The translations under genes were made by a program, and so were the position numbers. The notes below the pieces were generated by a model. That model was not told the origin of the DNA. It did no database searches and saw only the letters and a list, made by a program, of their open reading frames with translations. From Sphingomonas sp. So64.6b (lineage in GTDB: Bacteria; Pseudomonadota; Alphaproteobacteria; Sphingomonadales; Sphingomonadaceae), in assembly GCF_014171475.1 (NCBI RefSeq), contig NZ_CP048817.1:1302001-1366000 (forward strand): 64,000 nt of DNA. Direction: 5' to 3'. Below, piece by piece: positions 1 through 7,411 of this stretch (position 1 is its first letter; every line of letters starts with the position of its first letter).

Positions 1-376
1 CCCATACAGGTCGAGATTTTTCACTCAGAATGTTAACGACCCTATCGGGTTGCTCGCTCGAGAGCGTTCGGTGCCGTCTATCCTTGGCGTCGTTCACTCG
101 TCGGATGAATTCTGAGCCCGTTTACGACGTTTTTGCTGTATCGTCGCGTCGCATTAAACCTGTCTTAGACGACGCCGACGTTCACGCCAGCCCTACTAAG
201 AGACAACTTGGAACTGAACGTACTTTCGCGTTTGCCTAGATTGCGCGGAAACTGCCGGTCGGGTTCTGCCCCTTTCGTTGCTCGGCCTTTAACGCGGAAG
301 CATTCCCTTCTGCGTCAGTCCAATATATTAGGCCTCCAATGCGCTTGGGGGAACGGCGCGACTTTAGGGGGTTAAC
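1..376. other. Left-edge stretch with no recognisable gene
   Basis: I recognise no gene, RNA or clear repeat here. A 69-codon open frame on the + strand (30-239) has no ribosome binding site and no family resemblance. The base composition is visibly AT-richer than the chromosomal genes after about 3.4 kb. The last bases form the ribosome binding site of the next gene: AGGGGG at 366-371, five bases before the ATG at 377. Confidence 0.5.
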
Positions 377-1051
377 ATGGCATCACACCCGTACATTTCC
401 GGTCCCGGGAATATTGCGCAGATGATTGGATATTTACGGAAGAATTTTCCGGCTACCGTCACTTCTGATACGGTCAAGAAGTATTCGATTGCTCCGAACA
501 ACGAGAGTTACGTTATCAATTCACTTCGTTTTATTAATATTATTGACGAAGAAGGCAAGAGAACATCCAAAGGACACGATGTATTCCTGCTCGGAGACGA
601 GGAGTTCTCAAAAGCATTCGAAGTATTAGTGCGCGAAAGTTACGCAGATTTGTTTGAATTGCGGGCTGATGATGCTTGGACAATGACCAAGAGTGAGCTC
701 ACGTCGTATTTTCGTGCTACCGACAAGACTAGCGAGCTAATCGGCAGCCGGCAGGCGTCTGTGTTTATCATATTCCGCGGGCTGGCGGGTCACGAGCAAC
801 CTGCAGAGAAGTCTGTGATGAAGACGATTACAAAATCTAAATCGGTCAAGCCTAAAGCCTCGCCGACTAAGGTTGCCAAGACTCCCGATATAATGGTGAA
901 TGGCGGTAGCGCAGCGGAGACCATCGGCGGGAAGTCTGCGCGAGATATGGCACTGACGGTCCGGATTGAAATAAACTTGCCAGCGAACGGATCACAAGAG
1001 ACCTACGATAACATTTTTAAAAGTATCCGGGCCAACTTGATCAATGAGTAA
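377..1051 (+). CDS. DUF5343 domain protein, accessory island
   Basis: A 224-residue protein of unknown function. Its N-terminal two thirds (about residues 5-140) match my memory of the DUF5343 pattern: an initial YISGPGNIAQMIGYL stretch, a segment predicting winged-helix-like packing (SYVINSLRFINIIDEEGK), and a helical tail. The C-terminal third is lysine-rich (KSKSVKPKASPTK) and probably a linker before a short beta-rich end. The start is supported by AGGGGG five bases upstream. It overlaps the next gene by eight bases, so the two are very likely translated together. DUF5343 genes are often found in defence islands; the actual role is unknown. Its lower GC than the genes after 3.4 kb suggests transfer. 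Confidence 0.75.
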   Translation: MASHPYISGPGNIAQMIGYLRKNFPATVTSDTVKKYSIAPNNESYVINSLRFINIIDEEGKRTSKGHDVFLLGDEEFSKAFEVLVRESYADLFELRADDAWTMTKSELTSYFRATDKTSELIGSRQASVFIIFRGLAGHEQPAEKSVMKTITKSKSVKPKASPTKVAKTPDIMVNGGSAAETIGGKSARDMALTVRIEINLPANGSQETYDNIFKSIRANLINE

Positions 1052-1529
1052 AGCACTGAGGGCCTTCGAGAAGATCGCCCGATTAGCCGGCGATTTAAGT
1101 ACGGAGCGCTGCGATCGAGAGGAGCAGTCGCATCCATTCGATGAACGGAATATCCACCCTGATATCAGTCACGTAAGCCTCAAGCTGTTCGACAACGGTC
1201 ATTATTCCCAGGCAACGTTCGAGGCGTTCAAGCTTGTCGATATCAACGTGAAGAAGTTGTCTGGAATTAATGAGAGCGGCTTCAAATTAATGATGGCTGC
1301 CTTCGCTGAGGCCAACCCGAAGATCAAACTTACCGCGCTCGCGACGCAGAGTGAGATTGATGAGCAGTCCGGCTACAAGTTTATCTTCGCTGGTGCTATG
1401 TCTGCGATCCGTAATCCCCGCGGTCACGACATAAACATCGATCCAATTGATCGTTGCCTTGATCATCTCTCTTTCGCCTCTGTTTTGCTGAGGAGGCTTG
1501 AGGATAGGGATTCCGAAACTCTATCTTGA
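1044..1529 (+). CDS. TIGR02391 (Ymh-type) family protein
   Basis: A 161-residue protein with the hallmarks of the TIGR02391/Ymh family: FDNGHYSQATFEAFKLVDINVK in the first half, a GFKLMMAAF segment in the middle, and the signature FIFAGAMSAIRNPRGHD near residues 113-129. The RNPxxH motif resembles that of HEPN-type domains, which makes an RNA- or nucleic-acid-directed role possible but unproven. It starts eight bases inside the DUF5343 gene. It ends in TGATG, so the next (decayed) gene was translationally coupled. The three genes form one operon-like unit. Confidence 0.78.
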   Translation: MSKALRAFEKIARLAGDLSTERCDREEQSHPFDERNIHPDISHVSLKLFDNGHYSQATFEAFKLVDINVKKLSGINESGFKLMMAAFAEANPKIKLTALATQSEIDEQSGYKFIFAGAMSAIRNPRGHDINIDPIDRCLDHLSFASVLLRRLEDRDSETLS

Positions 1530-1749
1530 TGGATTTTCGAATGGCTACAGAGCCCACGTCCGACGACATCATGGCTACCGTTAAGGAGTCGGGCTATCTT
1601 ATGGAGCAAGAGGTTGCCACGTTACCCTAGCAACGCGGGCTGCATGTGCGAACCAGCGTAGCATTTGGGGATCGGGCGAAGGGAAATCACGCGAGATCGA
1701 TGTTACGGCCGTTAAGTGCGTAGGTCAGCATTACGGTACATTACGGTGA
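1529..1749 (+). pseudogene. Decayed, truncated restriction-endonuclease-like gene start
   Basis: An ATG at 1529 overlaps the previous stop as TGATG. It opens a reading frame whose product (SGYLMEQEVATL) looks like the beginning of a family of restriction-endonuclease-like proteins. A TAG at 1628-1630 interrupts it. The same frame resumes with QRGLHVRTSVAFGD, and a frameshift near 1676-1680 moves the homology into the next frame as EGKSREIDVTAVK. That last string resembles the D-(x)-E/D core of PD-(D/E)xK nucleases. Coding similarity ends near 1730 where the repeat region starts, so most of the gene is missing. The sequence shows the stop and frameshift directly; the family assignment rests on remembered motifs. 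Confidence 0.6.
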
Positions 1750-1787
1750 TACGTACAACAACTCCCTTACTTCGGGTGCAGCGTGAA
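1741..1787. repeat. 47-bp divergent repeat, copy A
   Basis: First of three related copies (1741-1787, 3261-3307, 3312-3357). It shares the core CGTACAACAACTCCCTTAC, and its end GCGTGAA is identical to copy B. A 7-base partial start (TTACGGT) also lies just upstream at 1731-1737. The copies bracket the minus-strand TIR cassette (1851-3190). Confidence 0.6.
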
Positions 1788-1850
1788 AGGCGGTTTGCAA
1801 GTGTCACCGAAATTCAATTACGGAGGCTCTCGATTAACAACCGCCGCGGG

Positions 1851-2339
1851 TTATAAGTAGGCTGCGGCAGCTTTCCAAGGGATTATCGCGAGCGACTGCG
1901 CGATATAGACCGCCATAAATATCCATGGGACGACCCGTTCCACTTGGTGAAAGGGTCGATGACGCTGGCCGTCCAAATCGGGATCAAGTTGGCCCCATTC
2001 ATCGTGAAATGGTTGCTCGACGAGTCTCTGTTCAAGGTCGTTTATAACCTTAAACTTGGCTTGATTAAGCGTCTTGTAGCTCAGGATATTGATGATCCAT
2101 ACTGCGCAAATCGCGATACCCGCGACGGAAATGACGATGACATTTAACGCGCGGGGCTGGAGGGTGCCGAGGTAAGCGGAGCCGCCGACCAAGAGGGTGT
2201 TTACAGACAGGTAGAAGTTATTAGCGGACTGCCGACGTTGGCTGACTCGATCGGACATCTCGACCAGAAGCTTATAGATTTCGAGCCGCTCCGTCTTGGC
2301 GCGATCTGTTTCAGGTGGAGGAGAGGTTTTTAATGTCAA
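1851..2339 (-). CDS. RipA/8xMP-type membrane protein, putative effector
   Basis: I take the start as the TTG at 2339, which overlaps the stop of the TIR gene by four bases (TTGA). This gives a 162-residue protein. An upstream ATG at 2594 exists but would read through the TIR gene in another frame. Residues about 15-50 hold the family signature EIYKLLVEMSDRVSQRRQSA followed by NNFYLSVNT. Three hydrophobic segments follow: about 45-65, 70-95 and 135-160. Between the second and third lies SYKTLNQAKFKVINDLEQRL, typical of the RipA-family octameric membrane proteins. Placement directly behind a TIR gene suggests a membrane effector switched on by the TIR product; that is inference. There is no clear Shine-Dalgarno, consistent with coupled translation. 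Confidence 0.72.
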   Translation of the reverse strand: MTLKTSPPPETDRAKTERLEIYKLLVEMSDRVSQRRQSANNFYLSVNTLLVGGSAYLGTLQPRALNVIVISVAGIAICAVWIINILSYKTLNQAKFKVINDLEQRLVEQPFHDEWGQLDPDLDGQRHRPFHQVERVVPWIFMAVYIAQSLAIIPWKAAAAYL

Positions 2340-2722
2340 ATGCGATTCAGAAACGCTGAGATATTGGGCCAGGTCCAATCGTACACCGCGACTCCCTGCA
2401 ACTCTACGGGTAGCGAGTAAGGGCGGTTGTCCTGTGTCGCGTACATACCGATTAACGGAATCCCTTCCTCCCGGGCAGTTCTGATCTCGAAGAGTTGACC
2501 AGTCGCCTGTGCAGTATTCCGCGTTACAAACGCTATCATGCCATCGCAGCCCTTGATTCGGGCGCGACAACGATTGCGCCAGTCCGTCTCCCACGGCTGC
2601 TTCACAGACATATCAGTCCATTCAAATGGCGTGCGTTGATTTGCCGCTTGCCCGACGAGCCGATCCCGGGCCCATTTATCCTCAACCGCAAATGCGATGA
2701 AAACACGATGATGCTTTGCCAT
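2336..2722 (-). CDS. ThsB-like TIR domain protein
   Basis: A 128-residue, single-domain protein. It begins with the TIR beta-strand pattern HRVFIAFAVEDKWARDRL, continues with a DMSVKQPWETDW stretch typical of the ThsB/DUF1863 branch, and has CDGMIAFVTRNTAQA before QLFEIRTAREEGIPLIGM. Glu79 in that last motif is the likely catalytic residue by analogy with TIR NADases. Known relatives make an NAD-derived signal in Thoeris anti-phage defence. Here no SIR2 or SLOG partner (ThsA) is next door; instead a membrane protein follows with a four-base overlap. It starts three bases after the stop of the GvpU-like gene, so the three genes are one transcription unit. Confidence 0.8.
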   Translation of the reverse strand: MAKHHRVFIAFAVEDKWARDRLVGQAANQRTPFEWTDMSVKQPWETDWRNRCRARIKGCDGMIAFVTRNTAQATGQLFEIRTAREEGIPLIGMYATQDNRPYSLPVELQGVAVYDWTWPNISAFLNRI

Positions 2723-2725
2723 TTC

Positions 2726-3190
2726 TCAATCCACCGAAATGTTGCCGATAGAAAAACCGTCAACTCTCGAAATTCTGCCTCGCCAGAGCATGCCGGGCTT
2801 GACCGGAAATACACTTTGGCCGGGATTCAGATAATATGCCTCCCGAAGGTGCAGATAGCTGGCGAGCGGTTCAACCCAATCATCGCTCGCGTCTTCCGGT
2901 TTTTCATACAAAGCTGCGTTTTTAGGCCAATCCTCTCCTAGCGTGTCATAGATGTCCCCTTCTTTCTTGGAAGCGCCAGCGATAAGTTGGCCAAGCTCCT
3001 TGAAATAAGTCTTGCCGCCGATCAGCATTCCGGAAACAACCTGGCCGGAAATCGTCAGAGTGACTCCAATTTCAACGCCTTGGTTGATAATGTTTTCAAT
3101 TATATGTGTCAGGAACCAATCTTGATTCCCAACTATATCTGCCACTTGAACGTCAGTACTGTTATCGTCCTCGCCAACTTCGTTTGCCAT
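2726..3190 (-). CDS. GvpU-like accessory protein
   Basis: The start at 3190 is chosen because GGGAGGG lies just upstream of that ATG; a longer frame to 3244 has no such site. The 154-residue product has an acidic N terminus, then residues about 20-75 with FLTHIIENIINQGVEIGVTLTI, SGQVVSGMLI and KTYFKELGQLIAGA. This matches the pattern of the gas-vesicle accessory protein GvpU family as I remember it. There are no other gas-vesicle genes in the window, so a gas-vesicle role is unlikely. It is the first gene of the cassette with the TIR and RipA-type genes and may be a sensor, chaperone or inhibitor of that pair. Function is not known. Confidence 0.6.
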   Translation of the reverse strand: MANEVGEDDNSTDVQVADIVGNQDWFLTHIIENIINQGVEIGVTLTISGQVVSGMLIGGKTYFKELGQLIAGASKKEGDIYDTLGEDWPKNAALYEKPEDASDDWVEPLASYLHLREAYYLNPGQSVFPVKPGMLWRGRISRVDGFSIGNISVD

Positions 3191-3260
3191 ATTATCACCC
3201 TCCCCGTATGCTTGGGAGCATAATATGATTGAGCCCCGCCGCAAGAGCCGTCTGGCCAGT

Positions 3261-3307
3261 TGCGGTGGACAGGTGCAACAACTCTTAATTTGGAAGTGAA
3301 GCGTGAA
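3261..3307. repeat. 47-bp divergent repeat, copy B
   Basis: Second copy. It aligns without gaps to copy A over 47 bases, sharing GTGCAACAACT-like and GCGTGAA blocks. It lies between the GvpU-like gene and copy C. Confidence 0.5.
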
Positions 3308-3311
3308 ATAA

Positions 3312-3357
3312 TTACGGTGGCACGTGCAACAACGCCTTACTTCGGAGATGTGGCGAA
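3312..3357. repeat. 47-bp divergent repeat, copy C, overlapping the azoreductase stop
   Basis: Third copy. TTACGGTGGCACGTGCAACA is close to copy A. It overlaps the last seven codons and the stop of the minus-strand azoreductase gene (stop at 3337-3339). The island boundary therefore lies inside the 3' end of that gene. Confidence 0.55.
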
Positions 3358-4080
3358 AAAGGGGGTTGTCGAGGGCTGGCCCCCAGCCCGACGGTTCGCC
3401 AGCAGCGTTCCCACCAGGTGATCGACGGCCGTTTCCGCCGCCGCGATCGATGCGCTTAATCGATCGTCGCCGAACTCGTCATATTCGATCGCAACGGTAT
3501 CGCTGTCGTTGAGCCCGATATAGGCCAGCGGCACCTTCAGGCCCGCTTCGACGAGGTTCATCGCGGCAAGCCGGCCGCCTTCGCCATAGCCGAAATCACC
3601 GCGCGCGGTGAGGATGACCAGCCGCTTGCCGGGCGGCAGCATCGGCCAATAGGGTTCGCCGGCGCGTGCCCGATCGAAGCCGAAGGTCATACCGACGCGC
3701 ACGATATTGTCGATCCACGCCTTGAGCTGCGCCGGCAGCCCGAAATTATACATCGGCGCGCCGATGACGACGAGATCGGCGGCAATGAGTTCCGCCGTCA
3801 GCCGGTCGCTCTGCGCCAGCACCGCCCTTTGGCCTGCGTCGCGCCGGGCCGGCGGACAGAAGGCGGCGGCGATCCAGTCTCCGCTGACCGGATCGGGCGG
3901 TGCGCCGCCGACATCGCGATAGGTGACGACATCCAGCGGCCGGGATTCGGACCAGCGGCGGATGAAGCGCCGGCTCAGCCGCCGTGTGTGCGAGCCATGG
4001 CGGTCCTGCCCGGACAGGCCGGGCCGCGCGCTGGCGTCGATATGGAGAAGGCGGAATGGATTGGGTGTCTCGGGATTCAT
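3337..4080 (-). CDS. azoR: FMN-dependent NADH-azoreductase-like flavoprotein
   Basis: A 247-residue flavodoxin-fold oxidoreductase. The N-terminal LLHIDASARPG strand-loop is the phosphate-binding part of the flavin site. APMYNFGLPAQLKAWIDNIVR, here split across about residues 110-130, is the classic AzoR/NQO signature, and TARGDFGYG lies near residue 160. It should reduce quinones or azo compounds in the cytoplasm with NAD(P)H. It diverges from the LysR gene at 4167 with 86 bp between them, the usual layout of a LysR regulator and its target. The extreme C terminus overlaps repeat copy C and may be altered relative to the ancestral protein. azoR is the best symbol, but related NAD(P)H dehydrogenases are possible. 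Confidence 0.8.
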   Translation of the reverse strand: MNPETPNPFRLLHIDASARPGLSGQDRHGSHTRRLSRRFIRRWSESRPLDVVTYRDVGGAPPDPVSGDWIAAAFCPPARRDAGQRAVLAQSDRLTAELIAADLVVIGAPMYNFGLPAQLKAWIDNIVRVGMTFGFDRARAGEPYWPMLPPGKRLVILTARGDFGYGEGGRLAAMNLVEAGLKVPLAYIGLNDSDTVAIEYDEFGDDRLSASIAAAETAVDHLVGTLLANRRAGGQPSTTPFFATSPK

Positions 4081-4166
4081 GACGTAATTCGATTCATCTG
4101 TTATGGATGTCGCTCATTGGATTACCGGCACCGGGAGGCGCGTGACGAACGCGAATTGCTCAGCTG

Positions 4167-5078
4167 ATGAATGAACTGACCTCATCCATGTTGCGTCATC
4201 GGCGGTTGCCGCCGCTCGCGGCGCTGCGCGCCTTCGAGGCGGCTGCGCGGCATCTCAGCTTCCGCAAGGCGGCCGAGGAGCTGGCGGTGACGCCGACGGC
4301 GATCAGCCACCAGATCCGCCTTTTGGAGGAGGTGCTGGGCATGGCGCTGTTCGTGCGTCAGGTGCGGCGCGTCGGGCTGACCGAGGCCGGGCGCCGGCTC
4401 TATCCGACCTTGCGCGACGGCTTCGATGCCTTTGCGCAGGCGATCGCGGACCTGTCGCCGCAGCGCCGGCGCAAGGCGGTGACGCTGACCGCGACGACAT
4501 TGTTCACCGCGCGCCGCCTGCTGCCGGCGCTCGATTCATTTCGGTCGGATCATCCGCAATTCGATTTGCGCCTGCACGCGTCGGACGAACTGGTCGATCT
4601 GGCTTCGGGGGTTGCCGATATTGCCGTTCGTTATGGAGCGGGGCCGTTCAACGGGCTGGTGGCGGAGCCGCTGCTGTCCGAATGTTTCGGGATCCTGTGC
4701 AGTCCGGGCCTACAGCTCTCCAGCCCGGAGGATTTGAAACGCGCCACGCTGTTGCATGTGGAATGGAGCCGGCCGGATCTGGCGCCCGACTGGCGGCGCT
4801 GGGCGAAATTGGCCGGTATGGCGGACCTCGCGGTCGAGAAAGGGCCTCGCTTCAACCATGACGGGCATGTGCTGCAGGCGGCGGTCGCCGGGCATGGGGT
4901 GGCTATCTCCAGCCTGGTGCTCGCGGCGCCGGAGATCGATGCCGGCCTGCTGGTCCATCCCTTCGGGCCGGTGATCGAAGGCGAGACCTATCATGTCGTG
5001 GCCACGCCGGAGAATATCGCCTGCGCGGATGTACAGGCGGTGCGCGACTGGTTGAAGGCGACGGTTGAAGTGCGGTGA
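4167..5078 (+). CDS. LysR-family regulator, GcvA type
   Basis: A 303-residue protein. The N-terminal winged helix (about residues 12-70) contains LAALRAFEAAARHLSFRKAA and TPTAISHQIRLLEE, typical of the GcvA subgroup. The rest is the periplasmic-binding-like effector domain with the YGAGPF and HNDGHV-like elements (FNHDGHVLQAAVAGHG) of that subgroup. It is divergent from the azoreductase gene, so it probably controls that gene and itself from the 86-bp gap. The inducer cannot be told from sequence. Confidence 0.88.
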   Translation: MNELTSSMLRHRRLPPLAALRAFEAAARHLSFRKAAEELAVTPTAISHQIRLLEEVLGMALFVRQVRRVGLTEAGRRLYPTLRDGFDAFAQAIADLSPQRRRKAVTLTATTLFTARRLLPALDSFRSDHPQFDLRLHASDELVDLASGVADIAVRYGAGPFNGLVAEPLLSECFGILCSPGLQLSSPEDLKRATLLHVEWSRPDLAPDWRRWAKLAGMADLAVEKGPRFNHDGHVLQAAVAGHGVAISSLVLAAPEIDAGLLVHPFGPVIEGETYHVVATPENIACADVQAVRDWLKATVEVR

Positions 5079-5123
5079 GCGGGGGACAAATGCGATCGGC
5101 CTTGTCGTTCACCCGGACGACGA

Positions 5124-5492
5124 TCAGGTTGTGGACGTCATGACTTTCTGAACGATCCGCCACGTTCCATCAGCCTTCAGGCATGACAGGATGTCGGTGA
5201 AATGACGTGAATGTATCCGCAATCTCAGTTTCAGGAATGCGAGATCGCTTTCGACATCGATCAATATGATCCGGTCGTCGCGCTCCATACCCGATTGCTT
5301 TGGCGCGGTCAGCGTACGGACGGTCGCCAGCCATGCCGCGATAGGTGTCACGCTCACCTTGCCATCGTCGCCGACCTTTGTGACGGCGCTCGATGGATGG
5401 AATACCGACGCGAATTTGTCGGCGTCCATTTCGTAGGCGGCATCGAAATAGGTTTGCGCCAGCGCGCGCAGGGCATGATCGTCGGTATTCAT
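5124..5492 (-). CDS. NTF2-like (SnoaL/lumazine-binding-type) small protein
   Basis: A 122-residue cone-shaped-fold protein of the NTF2 superfamily. Supporting features are ALAQTYFDAAYEMDADKFASVFHP at the start, the central strands DDRIILIDVESDLAFLKLRL, and the C-terminal TDILSCLKADGTWRIVQKV, the usual last two strands of SnoaL-like or lumazine-binding-like proteins. Members bind or isomerise small molecules, but no catalytic set is obvious. It is transcribed away from the LysR gene at 5611 with 118 bp between them and may be its target. Confidence 0.75.
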   Translation of the reverse strand: MNTDDHALRALAQTYFDAAYEMDADKFASVFHPSSAVTKVGDDGKVSVTPIAAWLATVRTLTAPKQSGMERDDRIILIDVESDLAFLKLRLRIHSRHFTDILSCLKADGTWRIVQKVMTSTT

Positions 5493-5610
5493 TGTGCCAG
5501 TCTCCGCTGCTCGGCCTGCGCGACCTCGCTTCTCGCGGACCCTAGCGAGGCGGGATTTATGAGACTAGGCACGTAACCTGGCAAAGGATGATGAGTCGAA
5601 TTCATAGATC

Positions 5611-6492
5611 ATGAAAAACGACCTGAGCGATCTCGCGACGTTTGCCGTGGTGGCCAGCGAACGAAGCTTTACCCGGGCGGCGGCAAAGCTGGGTGTGTCG
5701 CAGTCCGCGCTGAGTCATACGATCAGGAAGCTTGAGCAGCGGCTCGGGTTGCAGCTTCTGGCGCGGACGACCAGGAGCGTCGCGCCGACCGCCGCGGGGG
5801 CCGCCCTGCTGCAGGATTTGTCGCCGGGGCTGGAGCAAATCGCGCATGCGCTGGACAAGGCCCGAAGCATTCGGCGGCAGCCCGCGGGACGCCTTCGGAT
5901 CGTCATGTCACGATCGGCCGCGGTGATGGTCCTGCTGCCGAAGCTTGCGGCATTCGCCGAGGCCTATCCAGACATCATTCTCGACGTGGTGACCGTAACC
6001 GGCCCGGTCGACCTTGTCGCAGGCGAGTTCGATGCCGGGATTCAGCTTGGCGAGTATATCCAGAAGGACATGATCGCGATGCCGGTCACGCGGGATTTGC
6101 GATTGACGGTGGTGGGATCGCCGCATTATTTCGTGTCACGACGCATCCCGCAAAAACCAAGGGACCTGAGCGACCATCGCTGCATAACGCTGCGCCTGCC
6201 CAGCGGTCCCTATCGATGGGAGTTCGAGCAGGGGCGAAAGTCGGTCACGGTCAATGTGAATGGCCCGCTGATCATCGACGACACTCATCTGGTGATTCAG
6301 GCGGCACTCGCCGGAGCCGGTCTCGGGCTCGCTTATGAAGACCAGGTCGCGGACTATATTGCGAAGGGTCAGCTCGTTCGCGTGCTTGAGGACTGGACGC
6401 CGCCGATCGCGGGTTTCTTCATCTATTATCCCAGCCGCCGGCATCAGCCCGCCGCGCTGTCCGCGCTGGTGAATTCGCTGCGGCTTTCCTGA
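5611..6492 (+). CDS. LysR-family transcriptional regulator
   Basis: A 293-residue regulator. The helix-turn-helix is at about residues 5-65 (DLATFAVVASERSFTRAAAK, then SQSALSHTIRKLEQRLG), and a LysR substrate-binding domain follows from about residue 88. The effector domain has the AGEFDAGIQLGEYIQKDMIA stretch common in regulators of quinone or aromatic-compound oxidoreductases. It diverges from the NTF2-like gene. There is no clear Shine-Dalgarno immediately upstream. Confidence 0.88.
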   Translation: MKNDLSDLATFAVVASERSFTRAAAKLGVSQSALSHTIRKLEQRLGLQLLARTTRSVAPTAAGAALLQDLSPGLEQIAHALDKARSIRRQPAGRLRIVMSRSAAVMVLLPKLAAFAEAYPDIILDVVTVTGPVDLVAGEFDAGIQLGEYIQKDMIAMPVTRDLRLTVVGSPHYFVSRRIPQKPRDLSDHRCITLRLPSGPYRWEFEQGRKSVTVNVNGPLIIDDTHLVIQAALAGAGLGLAYEDQVADYIAKGQLVRVLEDWTPPIAGFFIYYPSRRHQPAALSALVNSLRLS

Positions 6493-6659
6493 CCGGGGCC
6501 GATCGTGCCGCCGCGGCGAGAGCGACAATGGCGGCCGTCGCTTGGCCGTCGCTCGCGTGGTTCGGCGATCCATTCCGCATCAGCGATCTGTCGAACGCGG
6601 ATGAGGTTCAGGGGGCAAGTATCGCCGAAACTTCCCCCGTTACCGGAAGAGAAAGAGGA

Positions 6660-7082
6660 TCAGCTTACGTCCCGCCAGGATGGGATATATTGCAGAGCAA
6701 GGACCGGCACTTTCACGGGCGAATGAAAATTGAACGCGTTCGCGACGGCTGGGGTCGGGATCAGATGTTTCGCGTTCATCGATACCAGATACTGCGCCGG
6801 TGATCCGCCGCTGATCCCGATGAACGACAAATCCGACAATGCCGTACCCATCGGTATTGAGTTCGTGAGGTAATCGCTTGTCACAATCCCGTTCCAATCC
6901 CGGAAAACACTGTTAAATGTTCCGGGATCGGGGATCCAGTGCAGCTGGCCCCACATAACCAGGTAAATGGATGAGGCGGTACTCTTCACTATTCGCATGC
7001 CGTCATATTGTTTCCAGTCCACCGCGTCGGTCAACGTCGCCTGCGCCACCTTTGCGCTGACTTTCTTGATATCGCTACTCAT
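6660..7082 (-). CDS. Hypothetical protein with HWIPDP motif
   Basis: The start is set at the ATG at 7082 because GAAAGG lies seven bases upstream. The 140-residue product has no signal peptide and no membrane segment. A central stretch reads STASSIYLVMWGQLHWIPDP and then TFNSVFRDWNG. This resembles a short motif seen in assorted bacterial surface or secreted proteins where a small beta module ends in HWIPD. The function is unknown. The gene stands alone, divergent from the M23 peptidase gene. Confidence 0.55.
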   Translation of the reverse strand: MSSDIKKVSAKVAQATLTDAVDWKQYDGMRIVKSTASSIYLVMWGQLHWIPDPGTFNSVFRDWNGIVTSDYLTNSIPMGTALSDLSFIGISGGSPAQYLVSMNAKHLIPTPAVANAFNFHSPVKVPVLALQYIPSWRDVS

Positions 7083-7411
7083 ATCCAAACCTTTCGGTAA
7101 GTTTCCGGATCAAGCCAACTCATGGACGTTCTCATAATGGCTAACGCACAACTATGATGGTGCATTGCCAATTATTGATCGATAGACTTATTTCGTCGGA
7201 TCAGTGACAAGTTTTCGAACCATTTTGAACTTTGTTATCGGAGGTAAGTAATCGTCGGATAGTCAGCGGACATCATGTTTGTGGTAATTTGCGGAACGTC
7301 ATCGAACCACCGGGCGGGGTTTCGCGAATGTCGGTCTTGTATGACATGGCGACAAGCGCGAAGAAGCGCCGGAGACTGGCCCGTCGGGCGGCAGCGAACA
7401 GGAGATATCCG
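7083..7411. other. 329-bp intergenic region between divergent genes
   Basis: This stretch holds the promoters of the HWIPDP gene and the M23 gene. It is visibly AT-rich, especially at 7110-7250. A frame from 7232 joins the M23 gene in frame, but its codons before 7412 do not look like protein. No repeat or RNA gene was recognised. Confidence 0.4.

Noticed and set aside
2495..2941. A 148-codon frame antisense to the TIR and GvpU-like genes
   Set aside because: Its product has no family features, while the minus-strand genes have clear motifs and tight spacing.
2726..3190. Evidence of a gas-vesicle cluster
   Set aside because: Only one GvpU-like gene is present, with no gvpA or other gas-vesicle genes.
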